Below are positions 37,278 through 45,877 of a stretch of 64,000 bases of DNA, piece by piece. The translations under genes were made by a program, and so were the position numbers. The notes below the pieces were generated by a model that had not been told where the DNA came from, searched no databases, and saw only the letters and a list, made by a program, of their open reading frames with translations. Position 1 is the stretch's first letter. The number at the start of each line of letters is the position of its first letter. The DNA comes from Oceaniglobus indicus (GTDB lineage Bacteria > Pseudomonadota > Alphaproteobacteria > Rhodobacterales > Rhodobacteraceae): contig NZ_NMZM01000011.1 of NCBI RefSeq assembly GCF_002751875.1, positions 1 to 64,000 of the forward strand, given 5' to 3'.

Positions 37278-37588
37278 GTATCCTCCCTGTGCCGTCGCAG
37301 CGACGGCCGATAAGCGCCACCTTGCGGCAGCCGGTTTTGTTGGTCCGGCGATCTTTCCAAGCCACCGATGATCAAGTGATGCAGACAGCATCCTTCGGCG
37401 TCAATGAAAGAGGTGCGTCGCGATCATATCCATTCTGATATGTCGGGGCGGGATCCAAACCCTTCTGCGCATCGCTGCCGCGCTGTGCGGGGAACCATGT
37501 CGGCCAATTGCACGTTCGGCCAATGTGGCGTTTCATCGGACAATCCCGACCGCTGCGTCACCAGATGCCCGAAAGCAGGAGCTTCCCG
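37278..37588. promoter_or_regulatory. Divergent promoter region chvE / Rieske-FAD reductase
   Basis: 311 nt without a gene. Two symmetric sites are visible: GCCGTCGC-A-GCGACGGC (37291-37307), 14 nt upstream of the chvE ATG, and CATATC-N6-GATATG (37425-37442) in the AT-richer centre. Either may be the operator of a sugar regulator; no regulator gene is adjacent. Confidence 0.45.
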
Positions 37589-39118
37589 ATGGCAGAGCAC
37601 GCAGCCACCCGACTGAGCGATCTGGCGGAAAACCAGCCGACCGAGGTCGATCTGGACGGCACGCCCGTTCTGTTGATCCGGCGAGGCGACACTGTTCATG
37701 CCCTGGCCGCCAAATGCCCGCATCGCGGTGTTCCCCTGTCAAAAGGCGTGGTGAGCGGGGACCGCATCGTGTGCGCGGCGCACCGGGCTTCGTTCGCAAT
37801 CGACTCGGGCGAAGTGCTGGCGCCGCCCGCCTGTGAAAACCTGGCGCGCTATGACGTCCGCATCGACGGTGACGATGTTTTCGTGACCGTTCCGTCCGAC
37901 AGCGTCGCGCACCCCCTGCCCGCCATGGCGCGCGGCGGTGACGATAGCCGCCGGTTCGTCATCATCGGCGCCGGCGCGGCCGGTTGGCGCGCCGCCGAGA
38001 CACTGCGCCGCGAGGGGTTCGGGGGCGACATCGTCGTGCTGAGCGATGAGCCGCACGGCCCGCTGGACCGGGTCGAACTGTCGAAAGGGTATCTGGCGGG
38101 CGACGGAACACCCGACGTCCCCTTGGTGCGCCGCGACGCGGACCGCGCCGAACTGGACATCGAACTGCGCCACGCCAGCGTCGCCGAGGTCGACACCGAC
38201 ACGCGCGAGGTGGTTCTGCGCCATTCTTCCGAACGCATCGACTATGATCGGCTGCTGATCGCGACGGGCAGCGCGCCGCGCAGGTTGGACCCGGATCGCG
38301 CACACCTGAAGGGTGTCCACACGCTGCGCACGGTGGCCGATGCCGACAGGATCCGCGACGATCTGGCCCATTGGCCCGGCAAGAGGCCCTGTCGCGTGGC
38401 CATCATCGGCGGCGGCTTCATCGGGCTCGAGGTTGCCGCGGGGCTCAGCGGACGGGACGGCGTCGAGGTGACCGTGATCATGAACGGCGACGTTCCTTTG
38501 AAAGCGGTGTTCGGGGCCGAGGCAGGCCAACGCATCATGCAGGAACATCGCGATGCCGGTGTCCGGTTCGTGACCTCGGCCAAGGTCGACAACATTGCCG
38601 GCGACAGTCGCGTCAGCCGTGTCTGCCTCGGCTCCGGGGACCACGTCGAAACCGACTTGGTGCTGATCGCGATCGGAGCAAAGCCGCGCACCGAGTTCCT
38701 GCCTTTCAAACGGGCCGACGACGGCAGCATAGAAGTGAACGCGGATCTGTCGGTGCCAGGGTTCGATGACGTTTTCCTCGCGGGCGACATCGCCCGTGTG
38801 CCAACACCCTGGGGCAAGATGCGAATCGAACATTGGCGGTTTGCCCAGGAAACCGGAGAGCTGGCGGCGCGCAACATGCTGGGCCGGAACCAAAGCTATG
38901 ACAGCACGCCGTTCTTCTGGACCAGGCAACAGGCACCGGGATCCTATACTTATACCGGCCATGCCGGCACGTGGGACAGGATCAGCGGCACTCCCGAGGG
39001 CAAGACGTTCCGGGTCGATTACATCGCCGATGGCCTGACCCACGCGATCCTGGCGCTGGGATTCGATGACGATGTGACATTGGCCGAACGCAAGATGGCC
39101 GGCAAGGGGCCGATCTAG
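37589..39118 (+). CDS. Rieske [2Fe-2S]-FAD pyridine nucleotide-disulfide oxidoreductase fusion
   Basis: 509 aa from MAEHAATRLSDLAENQPTEV, with GCAGGAG upstream; in-frame starts at 37508 and 37565 are possible but lack this site. Residues 1-105 are a Rieske domain with both ligand pairs (CPHRG and CAAHRASF). Residues ~120 onward are a ferredoxin-NAD(P)H reductase: FAD motif IIGAGAAGWRAAE, NAD motif VAIIGGGFIGLEVAAGL, and the VFLAGDIAR motif. The arrangement resembles AIFM3/Nfrl-type proteins, which pass electrons from NADH to an acceptor. The partner (oxygenase, desaturase or nitro-compound) is unknown; there is no terminal oxygenase nearby. Monocistronic by position. Confidence 0.88.
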   Translation: MAEHAATRLSDLAENQPTEVDLDGTPVLLIRRGDTVHALAAKCPHRGVPLSKGVVSGDRIVCAAHRASFAIDSGEVLAPPACENLARYDVRIDGDDVFVTVPSDSVAHPLPAMARGGDDSRRFVIIGAGAAGWRAAETLRREGFGGDIVVLSDEPHGPLDRVELSKGYLAGDGTPDVPLVRRDADRAELDIELRHASVAEVDTDTREVVLRHSSERIDYDRLLIATGSAPRRLDPDRAHLKGVHTLRTVADADRIRDDLAHWPGKRPCRVAIIGGGFIGLEVAAGLSGRDGVEVTVIMNGDVPLKAVFGAEAGQRIMQEHRDAGVRFVTSAKVDNIAGDSRVSRVCLGSGDHVETDLVLIAIGAKPRTEFLPFKRADDGSIEVNADLSVPGFDDVFLAGDIARVPTPWGKMRIEHWRFAQETGELAARNMLGRNQSYDSTPFFWTRQQAPGSYTYTGHAGTWDRISGTPEGKTFRVDYIADGLTHAILALGFDDDVTLAERKMAGKGPI

Positions 39119-39316
39119 ACCGCTTGTCGCCCCCGACGATTGCATCGGCTTTGGCGCCGAAACCGTCGCGCGGCCGTTCGGCCCTTGCATCTGACGTTTT
39201 TGTGAACGTGGCCGCGGCGCTTCATGTGGGATACATTGCGGCGTTCGGGCGTTGAACACATATGCCCTTGGTGGCATGTGATGTCTGACCATTTACACGA
39301 CCGTTGAAGGACTGCC

Positions 39317-39880
39317 ATGCTTACACGTCGTCATTTCATCCAGACCGGAGCATCGCTTGCGGTTCTGACCCCCCTCGGCGTTTCGGCCCATGTCGGCGCC
39401 CCCCACACCACGCCCGAAAGCTTCGATCCCGTCGTCAAGCGGATCCGCGATGACGTGGCCCCGGGAAGCATCCATGTGTTTCCCGAATACTTCGTGCTGT
39501 ACTTCGTCACCGAACCCGGCGTGGCGATCGAATACCATGTCGCCGTCGGCGATGCGGGACGCAACCTGAAGGGCGGCGCAACGATCCGGCGCAAGGAAGA
39601 ATGGCCCAGCTGGACGCCGACCCAGAACATGATCCGCCGTGAGCCCGAGAAATACGCCAAATACGCCGGCGGCGTGCCCGGCGGCCCCGACAACCCCCTG
39701 GGGGCACGGGCGCTGTATCTGTATCGCGGCAATCGCGACACCTATTACCGGATCCACGGCACGCCACAGCCCTGGACCATCGGCACCGCCGTGTCGTCGG
39801 GCTGTATCCGGCTGAAGAACGAGCACGTGATCGGGCTTTATGACCGGGTCAAGCTGGGCGCGCCGGTCAAGGTCTACTGA
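39317..39880 (+). CDS. L,D-transpeptidase (YkuD family), Tat-exported
   Basis: 187 aa. Start MLTRRHFIQTGASLAVLTPL shows a twin-arginine motif (TRRHFIQ) with a hydrophobic stretch, so Tat export is likely. The catalytic region is HGTPQPWTIGTAVSSGCIRL, the YkuD H-x(n)-[ST]xGC[IV]R motif with the nucleophilic Cys. It cross-links meso-DAP residues in peptidoglycan or attaches lipoproteins to it. GAAGGA lies 8 nt upstream. Its end overlaps crtE by 7 nt on the opposite strand. Confidence 0.92.
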   Translation: MLTRRHFIQTGASLAVLTPLGVSAHVGAPHTTPESFDPVVKRIRDDVAPGSIHVFPEYFVLYFVTEPGVAIEYHVAVGDAGRNLKGGATIRRKEEWPSWTPTQNMIRREPEKYAKYAGGVPGGPDNPLGARALYLYRGNRDTYYRIHGTPQPWTIGTAVSSGCIRLKNEHVIGLYDRVKLGAPVKVY

Positions 39881-40764
39881 CCCGGCGCCCGGACGCCGTT
39901 GTCAGCACGGTGGCCGGGCACGCCCAGGCGTTGCGCATACCCGCGCACCATGTCCGCAAACTCGCGCTGGCCGCCGCAGGGCGGGATTGCCGCGATGGCA
40001 CTGTCGATCAGGTCGTCGAAGCGTTGGCGCGCGCCATGAACGCCAAGCCGGGACACCGCGTTCGGGCGATGGTGTCGGCCGTCCTGATCCGTGGGCTTGC
40101 CAAGCGCCGCGGCATCGCCTGTCACATCGCTCATGTCATCGGCGATCTGGAACGCCTCGCCCAGTTTCGCGCCCACGTCCTCCCAAGGGCGCGGCGCCTG
40201 GCCGGCAGCCAGCGCACCCATCGCCGTCGCCGCCACGAACAGCGCGCCGGTCTTGGCCCGATGATAGGCCGACAGATCGATGTCGGGTTCGCTCTCCCAC
40301 CCCTGCCCCGCACAGATCCCGCCATGCATCCCGGTGCCTTGCGTCAGGGCCCGGATCATCGCGATGCCGGTGGCCGAATCGTTCACCGCCGCGCGCGCCA
40401 GAACGTCGAAGGCAAGAACGATCAGGCTGTCACCCGCCAACACGGCCACTTGCTGCGAGAACGCGCGATGCACCGTGGGTTTGCCGCGCCGGATGTCCGC
40501 ATCGTCAAAGCACGGCAGGTCGTCGTGAACCAGGCTTGCGGAATGAACCAGCTCAAGCGAGACCGCGGCGGCATCCGCCAGATCGGAGCGCGGATCACCA
40601 CAAGCGGCCGCCACAGACAGGCACAGGGTCGGCCGGATCCGCGCGCCCCCCGGCAAAACCGCATATTCGACGGCAGCCGCAAGACGCGAAGGGCATAGAT
40701 CGGCACCGGCCATATGGAGTGCGTTCGCCATGGCACGCTCGATGCGTGCCTCAAAGGGCTTCAT
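39874..40764 (-). CDS. crtE: Geranylgeranyl diphosphate synthase (polyprenyl synthetase), CrtE-like
   Basis: 296 aa from MKPFEARIERAMANALHMAG. The first aspartate-rich motif is DDLPCFDDADIRRGKPTVHR and the second DDMSDVTGD, as in FPP/GGPP synthases. The tail LGKPTDQDGRHHRPNAVSRL is typical of CrtE from Rhodobacterales. It makes C20 (or C15) diphosphate for carotenoids, bacteriochlorophyll phytyl tails or other prenyl lipids. It follows tspO by 40 nt on the same strand; in photosynthetic relatives tspO and crtE are in one carotenoid cluster with crtC and crtD between them. Confidence 0.85.
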   Translation of the reverse strand: MKPFEARIERAMANALHMAGADLCPSRLAAAVEYAVLPGGARIRPTLCLSVAAACGDPRSDLADAAAVSLELVHSASLVHDDLPCFDDADIRRGKPTVHRAFSQQVAVLAGDSLIVLAFDVLARAAVNDSATGIAMIRALTQGTGMHGGICAGQGWESEPDIDLSAYHRAKTGALFVAATAMGALAAGQAPRPWEDVGAKLGEAFQIADDMSDVTGDAAALGKPTDQDGRHHRPNAVSRLGVHGARQRFDDLIDSAIAAIPPCGGQREFADMVRGYAQRLGVPGHRADNGVRAPGQ

Positions 40765-40804
40765 GCCGCATTCCTGCGATCCAGCCCCACGGCGACACAG
40801 GTCA

Positions 40805-41284
40805 TCACGCGTCGCTCCGTTGGCCGGCACTCGCCTGAGGGTTCAACCGCCAGACCGAGAAGTTGAGCGCGCCCGCCACCGTCACCCACAACAGATAAGG
40901 CAGGAAAAGCGCGCCCGCGATCATGTCGACCTGAAAGAACGCGACCATGGTAAGTGCGACCGCCAGCCACAAGGCGGCGATCACGACCAGCCCCGCCCGC
41001 ATCATCCTGAGGCCGAAAAACACGGGCGTCCACACGGCGTTGAGGGTGATCTGCAACGCCCACAGTGCGAGGGCCATTGTATTGCCCGCGTTGTCGGCCA
41101 CCCGTGCGGCGGCAATCGCGATCAGGATGTAGAGCACCGTCCAGATCACCGGAAACGCACGGTTGGGAGGCGTCCAGCCTGGCTTGGCCAAATCGCGATA
41201 CCATTCGCCGGGCCGAATCAGCACACCGGTCGCCGCTGCCGCGGCGCAGGTGGCCATGAATACGAGAAACAACATCCAATCCAT
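40805..41284 (-). CDS. tspO: TspO/CrtK tryptophan-rich sensory protein
   Basis: 159 aa from ATG at 41284 (MDWMLFLVFMATCAA); a TTG two codons upstream is an alternative. Five transmembrane segments, the signature WYRDLAKPGWTPPNRAFPVI and W-rich helices (YILIAI, QITLNAVWTPVFFG) and LWVTVAGALNFSVWRLN. TspO binds porphyrins and cholesterol-like ligands in the outer membrane of Rhodobacter and tunes tetrapyrrole and photosynthesis gene expression to oxygen. It is directly upstream of crtE. Confidence 0.95.
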   Translation of the reverse strand: MDWMLFLVFMATCAAAAATGVLIRPGEWYRDLAKPGWTPPNRAFPVIWTVLYILIAIAAARVADNAGNTMALALWALQITLNAVWTPVFFGLRMMRAGLVVIAALWLAVALTMVAFFQVDMIAGALFLPYLLWVTVAGALNFSVWRLNPQASAGQRSDA

Positions 41285-41447
41285 ACCCAACAGATAACGC
41301 CACCGGGCGGCGTTTCCAATGACCGCATGACAAGATACCGCCCATGGACCAGCGGAGCTGTCGATGATCGGAGCGATATCAGGCTACACGGTCGCGGTGC
41401 TAGACATTACATCGTGTTATCAATGGCTTAGAAAATACCCGCCGATC

Positions 41448-41463
41448 GTAACCCGCGGGTTAC
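41448..41463. repeat. 16-bp perfect palindrome, copy 1 (putative parS)
   Basis: GTAACCCGCGGGTTAC, a perfect palindrome located 32 nt beyond the parB stop. It is identical to the core of the second copy 35 bp away. Such paired palindromes next to parAB are candidates for the centromere (parS) of the replicon. Confidence 0.65.
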
Positions 41464-41480
41464 CACCGACCGAACCAGCT

Positions 41481-41500
41481 GAGTAACCCGCGGGTTACTC
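41481..41500. repeat. 20-bp perfect palindrome, copy 2 (putative parS, overlaps parB stop)
   Basis: GAGTAACCCGCGGGTTACTC, a perfect 20-bp palindrome whose 16-bp core equals copy 1 at 41448-41463. The parB stop codon (41495-41497) lies inside it, so the coding end is constrained by the site. Without a T-run it is more likely a protein-binding site than a terminator. Confidence 0.65.
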
Positions 41501-42556
41501 GGGCTTCATGCGCCCCAGTTCGGCCTCGAACGCCCGTATCGCGCGATCCAGAACCGGGCGCGGCACCTTGGTGAAATCCATGGGGCTGACGATTCTGCAC
41601 TCGCCCCGCCGCGCCGTGACCTTCAGGTCACCGTGGTGAAACTCGAACTTCTCGCGCGGCGCATCGGCGGCGCGGCGGGCTGTTGGCGCTGCTGCGGACT
41701 TCACGAATGCGGCCAGCGCCCGCGCCTGATCTTCGCGGCCCGTCACGGTGGCCAGGTCACGGCGCAACTTGTCGACGTCGCCCTGCCCCGACTTCAACAG
41801 GCGCGCCACATCGACACCAAGGTTGCGCGATATGTCCTTGGGCCAACGCAAATCCGAACCGAGCTCGGTCAACAGGTAGACAAAGCTGCGGATGTAGGAC
41901 CGCTTCATCTTGTGCAGCGAGGCATAAAGCCGCCCGACAAGCGCATCGGCGTCACCATGACCAACGCCCTCGTCGGACGCCGCCGTGATCGCCACCTGCG
42001 CCATCTCGGCGAAGGACAGATCCTCGCGCACGACGTTTTCCTCGACCATGTCGATATAGCGGTCCAGGCGGTCGCCCTGCCCCGTTTCGATCCGCGCAAC
42101 GACCCGCGCGAAGTCATCGGAGCCGGTTTCGGCAAACAGTTGCGACAGCGCCGTCAACCGTCGCCATCCCTTCTTCAGCTGGTATTGCCCGTCGGCCCCG
42201 ACGTAAACCTCGATCGGCTCCTTCTGGCCACGCTCGCGGATCGAGGCCTTCAACTCTTCCATCTCGTCGGATCCGGCGACGGCGTCCAAATCCATCCGGT
42301 CGCGCGGCAATTCATCCGTTGCGATCTGCGACAGAGGCAGCGCGGTCAGAACGCGGCCTTCGGCCTGCGCCTCGCGGAAGGCCTTGGCGTCCTCGGCGTT
42401 CTGGCGCCGCTGCACGACCTTTGCCTCGGTCGTTTCCTTCAGGTTCACGGCGGTGTCGCGCACTGCCGCACCCATCGGCCCCACCGACCGTTCGCGGCGC
42501 GGATTGTCGGCGGCGGGCCCCAGGTCGGTGAAGCCGAATTTGTTCTTGCTCGACAT
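41495..42556 (-). CDS. parB: Plasmid partitioning protein ParB/RepB-like
   Basis: 353 aa from MSSKNKFGFTDLGPAADNPR, starting 1 nt after the parA stop. The ParB N-terminal domain is recognised by LKASIRERGQKEPIEVYV and GWRRLTALSQL near residues 110-145, with the helix-turn-helix region after it (DLSFAEMAQVAITAASDEGV). ParB binds parS and is moved by ParA. Palindromes lie at its 3' end. The stop codon falls within the 20-bp palindrome. Confidence 0.88.
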   Translation of the reverse strand: MSSKNKFGFTDLGPAADNPRRERSVGPMGAAVRDTAVNLKETTEAKVVQRRQNAEDAKAFREAQAEGRVLTALPLSQIATDELPRDRMDLDAVAGSDEMEELKASIRERGQKEPIEVYVGADGQYQLKKGWRRLTALSQLFAETGSDDFARVVARIETGQGDRLDRYIDMVEENVVREDLSFAEMAQVAITAASDEGVGHGDADALVGRLYASLHKMKRSYIRSFVYLLTELGSDLRWPKDISRNLGVDVARLLKSGQGDVDKLRRDLATVTGREDQARALAAFVKSAAAPTARRAADAPREKFEFHHGDLKVTARRGECRIVSPMDFTKVPRPVLDRAIRAFEAELGRMKPE

Positions 42557-42557
42557 C

Positions 42558-43865
42558 TCAATGCTCCCCTTTCTTTTCGACATTGGCCGACCACGCGGCC
42601 AACACGGTATCGCGGAACTCGCCATAGGCACGATCGAAGCTCTGGCGCGCGCGCTTCCACGTCTCACGCGTCATCTGGCGGTAATCCTGTTCATAAACCG
42701 ACATCTGGAACCGTCCCGATTGCTCCACCGCACGGGTCATCTCGATGGGGTTCTGACAGACGTCATCACCAAAGACGTTGCGGAAGGCATCCATCATCGC
42801 AACGTGAAGGGGGTTTGTCGCCTCGAAGCGGGTCATCAGCACCCGAATATCGAAGAACCGCTTCGGCAGCGAGATGCCGGCGTCCGCCGCCAGATCCGCA
42901 AAGCCGTCTGAAATATCCGCCATGGCATCGCCCAGCTGACCCAGATAGCTGGTCGTGCTGTCGTACTCCCAGTATCCGGGTCCCGAGGGAATATAGAGGA
43001 TGTCGGCCGCAAACGCCGCGTTCAGGGATTGATAGCCGATGGCCGGCGGACAGTCGAAGATGATCAGATCGTATTGGTCGTCGGGCAGTTCATCGAGATA
43101 GCGCGCCACGCAGCCGAAAAAGCTCCACGCCTTGTGCAGCGAGCGATATTGCGCGCTGGCAAATTCGACGAAGGCGGCATTGGCACAGGACGGGATGATG
43201 TCGATTGTGGGCCAGCATGTGTGCTGAATGAAATCCTGAACACGCTGGGCGCCGATCGATTGCACATCGTCAGGCAGTTCGTCACTGGCGGGGTAGGGGC
43301 AGTCGTCGGGGTCGTCGAAACTTTCGGCGATGCGGTCGGCCTCGCGACAGAGATCCCGGCACATGATGCCCCAGACGGTGTTCCATTCACGCACCTCGGT
43401 GATGCCCATGGAATGGGTCAGCGTGGCCTGAGGGTCGAAATCGACGCAGAGCACGCGGTATCCATCCAAGGCCGCGGCGTTCGCCAGGTGCTGGGCGACC
43501 ACGGTCTTGCCGACGCCACCCTTGAAATTCGAGACGGCAATCCGCATCGCCCGCCCCTTGGGTCGTTTCGCCATCAGGGATTTGCCCCGAAACCGGACGC
43601 GGCGGCGCAATTCGTTGATCTCCTCCAGGGTGAACCAGCGTTGCCGGCCATCTTCTTCCGTGACGCCTTGGGGCAGGGACGGATCGTCGGCCAGTTTCTT
43701 GCGCAATGTGTCGGCCGGTACGTCGAACATGAACTGACTGATCTCCCAGATCGAGAACGGGCGCAGCGTCTTGACCTCGCCCGGCGAAAAGGTCGCGCGC
43801 CGCACCGCGGTCTGCTGGACCAGGCTGCGTTCGTTCATCTGTTGAAGGTCTGTATGATCCCGCAT
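42558..43865 (-). CDS. parA: Plasmid partitioning ATPase ParA with N-terminal HTH
   Basis: 435 aa from MRDHTDLQQMNERSLVQQTA. Residues 30-95 look like a MerR-like DNA-binding segment (FSIWEISQFMF, RWFTLEEINELRRR), the Walker A (deviant) is FKGGVGKTVVAQ at 114-125, and the switch regions VDFDPQATLTHSMG and IIFDCPPAIGYQS follow. It is a type Ia ParA, which usually autoregulates its promoter. It lies upstream of parB and is divergent from the replication initiator across a 399-nt non-coding region. Confidence 0.9.
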   Translation of the reverse strand: MRDHTDLQQMNERSLVQQTAVRRATFSPGEVKTLRPFSIWEISQFMFDVPADTLRKKLADDPSLPQGVTEEDGRQRWFTLEEINELRRRVRFRGKSLMAKRPKGRAMRIAVSNFKGGVGKTVVAQHLANAAALDGYRVLCVDFDPQATLTHSMGITEVREWNTVWGIMCRDLCREADRIAESFDDPDDCPYPASDELPDDVQSIGAQRVQDFIQHTCWPTIDIIPSCANAAFVEFASAQYRSLHKAWSFFGCVARYLDELPDDQYDLIIFDCPPAIGYQSLNAAFAADILYIPSGPGYWEYDSTTSYLGQLGDAMADISDGFADLAADAGISLPKRFFDIRVLMTRFEATNPLHVAMMDAFRNVFGDDVCQNPIEMTRAVEQSGRFQMSVYEQDYRQMTRETWKRARQSFDRAYGEFRDTVLAAWSANVEKKGEH

Positions 43866-44264
43866 CTCTGCTCTCTTGTTTTTTCTGCTGCCAAAACGGA
43901 TAACGCGAAAAGCGGATATTTGCAAAATGGAATATTTCGTCCCGTCGCTTGCCCGAAGCGGGGCGATAACGGGAAAAACCTCGGGTAACTCGGCGATCCG
44001 CGTTGAAAGGCCCGGCGATGGGGTGACAGGGCGTTGCGCGCGGAATGCATTTTGGTGACACGAACCCGCCGATTTGGTGTCACATGGCTGTCCCCCTTCA
44101 CCATTCTTCACCGGATTCTCTTTCAGAAATTCAGAGAAGGGGGAAATCCTGTTTTTCCGCCACGCTTGACAGATGTCGGGATTTTCAGGCTAGATGGTCC
44201 CAAGCAGAATCGGACCGAGATCCGGCAAAGCACGAAAACGCGCACCGGCAGGACAGGCGAAGAT
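43866..44264. other. Non-coding region between parA and rep: probable origin and divergent promoters
   Basis: 399 nt with no convincing gene. 43880-43950 is AT-rich near the parA promoter (GGATATTTG and GGAATATTTC). At 44051-44061 TTTGGTGACAC is followed by TTTGGTGTCAC at 44073-44083, an 11-mer repeated with one mismatch at 22-bp spacing, two helical turns; because GTGACAC and GTGTCAC are also reverse complements the two units read as an inverted repeat as well. Position 43982-43991 (CGGGTAACTC) resembles half of the parS-like palindrome. No DnaA box of the TTATCCACA type was seen. I read this as the replication origin with incompatibility elements. Confidence 0.5.
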
Positions 44265-44963
44265 ATGACGATGCATGGCAGGATCACGGGCCCCAAGGCG
44301 GGATCCGTCAAATACGACATATTGACTGCCATGACGGTGGCAGGGTTGCACGGCAGCCAGGGTCAGCGCGCCTCGATGCTGCGCCTCGCGGCGATCGTAA
44401 CGGCACGGTATAACTGGAGCCGTGATGAGCTTTCCATGGGCCAGGCCGAGATGGCGCGCCTTTGGGCCGTCGACGAGCGCACGGCAAAACGCGAGGTCAA
44501 GCGGCTGCTGACGGGACGGATCCTGTTGTGCACGCGACCAGGCGTGCGGGGCAGGGTGGCCGCCTATCGCCTGAACATCGCGGAAATCTGTCGATTGTCC
44601 GAGCCGGTCTGGACCACGGTCGGCGCGGATTTTACCGAACGGATGCGGCAGCTTTCGGCGCCGGAAGCGGTGGCCGTGGTGCCGGACGGGGCCGCATCGC
44701 CCGCCGAAGTGGCGGTGCCGGCGGCACAGGGCAGATGGGGTGAGGTCCAGAAGGTCTTGCGTGATCTCGACCCGGCCGGCTACTCGGCGTGGTTTTCCAA
44801 GCTCGATTGCATCAGCGACGATGACGGCACGGTGCAGCTGGGCGTCAGAAGCGGCTTCGTGGGCCAGTATATCGAGACGCATCTGGACAAGACCCTGCGC
44901 GTCGCGGTGGCCGCCGTGTTCGGACCGGGCCAGACCGTCACCATCCGGGCCGGGGCGGCATGA
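44265..44963 (+). CDS. DnaA-like plasmid replication initiator
   Basis: 232 aa from ATG at 44265, with AGGCGA 7 nt upstream; an in-frame upstream extension has no ribosome-binding site. Residues 35-110 contain a winged-helix-like region (MGQAEMARLWAVDERTAKRE). Residues 158-225 (WGEVQKVLRDLDPAGYSAWF and later GFVGQYIETHLDKTLRVAVA) align by eye with the N-terminal domain I of DnaA, where 'W..v...L...l....f..Wf' and 'fv..wi...y...l..a' recur. Roseobacter plasmids with such a DnaA-like replicase next to parAB are known. The helicase-loading and ATPase domains of true DnaA are absent. Confidence 0.75.
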   Translation: MTMHGRITGPKAGSVKYDILTAMTVAGLHGSQGQRASMLRLAAIVTARYNWSRDELSMGQAEMARLWAVDERTAKREVKRLLTGRILLCTRPGVRGRVAAYRLNIAEICRLSEPVWTTVGADFTERMRQLSAPEAVAVVPDGAASPAEVAVPAAQGRWGEVQKVLRDLDPAGYSAWFSKLDCISDDDGTVQLGVRSGFVGQYIETHLDKTLRVAVAAVFGPGQTVTIRAGAA

Positions 44964-44981
44964 GTTCGCGCAGGGAACCGC

Positions 44982-45863
44982 TCAGCCGCGCCGCGTGACG
45001 CGGCGCGCATGCATCAGATAGATCGCCAGACTTGCGATCACGACGCTGCCGCCAAGGAAGGCCGGTCCACCAACGGCCTCACCCGTGCCGGCCCAGACCA
45101 GAAGCGGCCCGAGGGCGGTTTCCAGAAGCAACAACAGGCTGACATTCGCCGCATCGGTGAACCGCGACGCCAGCGACAGCATGAAGAACGATGCAGGCAG
45201 GATCCCGAGACCCGCAATGGCGATGGGGATCAGGTTGCCGTCCGTCACACCATTAGCGCCCGCCAGGATAAGCCCGCTTGCCCCGCTCAGCGCCGCGCCG
45301 GTGCCAAGGGTCAGCAGGATCGGCAGATGCCCGTGGGCGCGCAGCAGCACGAAGGTCAGCGCCAGCGCGCCGGCCACAACCAGGCCGCCAAGCGCGCCAA
45401 GGAACGTCGCGACATCGAAGCCGACCGCGCCGCCGCCATCGCCGAACACCGCGATGGCGATACCGCTCAGAACCGCGGCAATCGTGATCCAGGTGGCCGC
45501 GCCCGCGGTTTCGCCCAGCAGGATGCGCGCGAACACCGCGGCACAGACGGGCACCGTGGCGACGCCGAACAGAACCACAGACACGGGCGCGACCGAGATC
45601 GACAGGCTGAACACCGCGGCGTTGACGAATTGGCAGGCGGCCACGGCCAGTCCCGCGCCACTGAACAGGAACCCCAGATCGCGCCGCCGGTGGCCGCTGG
45701 TGATGAACCAGACGGACAACAGGACCGGCGCGCTCAGCCCGCCGCGCCAAGCCATCATGGCAAATCCATCAAGCCCCGACAGCCGCATCATCAAGGTGTC
45801 GGGCGACAGCAACAGCGCCGCCGCCGTCGCAAGGAACAGCCCGAAGGACGGCGACCGGGTCAT
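44982..45863 (-). CDS. EamA/DMT-family transporter
   Basis: 293 aa from ATG at 45863 (MTRSPSFGLFLATAAALLLS); a GTG at 45872 is possible. Ten transmembrane segments in two EamA repeats, with the exporter-type segment GLSAPVLLSVWFITSGH and later WAGTGEAVGGPAFLGGSVVI. Drug/metabolite transporter of unknown substrate. Convergent with the replication gene (18 nt apart); a 9-bp hairpin within the 3' end could terminate both. Confidence 0.85.
   Translation of the reverse strand: MTRSPSFGLFLATAAALLLSPDTLMMRLSGLDGFAMMAWRGGLSAPVLLSVWFITSGHRRRDLGFLFSGAGLAVAACQFVNAAVFSLSISVAPVSVVLFGVATVPVCAAVFARILLGETAGAATWITIAAVLSGIAIAVFGDGGGAVGFDVATFLGALGGLVVAGALALTFVLLRAHGHLPILLTLGTGAALSGASGLILAGANGVTDGNLIPIAIAGLGILPASFFMLSLASRFTDAANVSLLLLLETALGPLLVWAGTGEAVGGPAFLGGSVVIASLAIYLMHARRVTRRG
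44987..45007. terminator. Hairpin at convergent ends of rep and EamA genes
   Basis: CGCGCCGCG (44987-44995) pairs perfectly with CGCGGCGCG (44999-45007), loop TGA. It lies just inside the 3' end of the EamA gene. No T-run on either side. Confidence 0.45.
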
Positions 45864-45877
45864 GGCGGACACGACAA

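Noticed and set aside
41285-41447. PpsR/CrtJ box (TGT-N12-ACA) or FnrL box (TTGAT-N4-ATCAA) upstream of tspO and hemA
   Set aside because: I looked for these in the regions upstream of tspO (41285-41447) and hemA (47684-47899) and found none. This weakens, but does not exclude, a photosynthesis-cluster origin.
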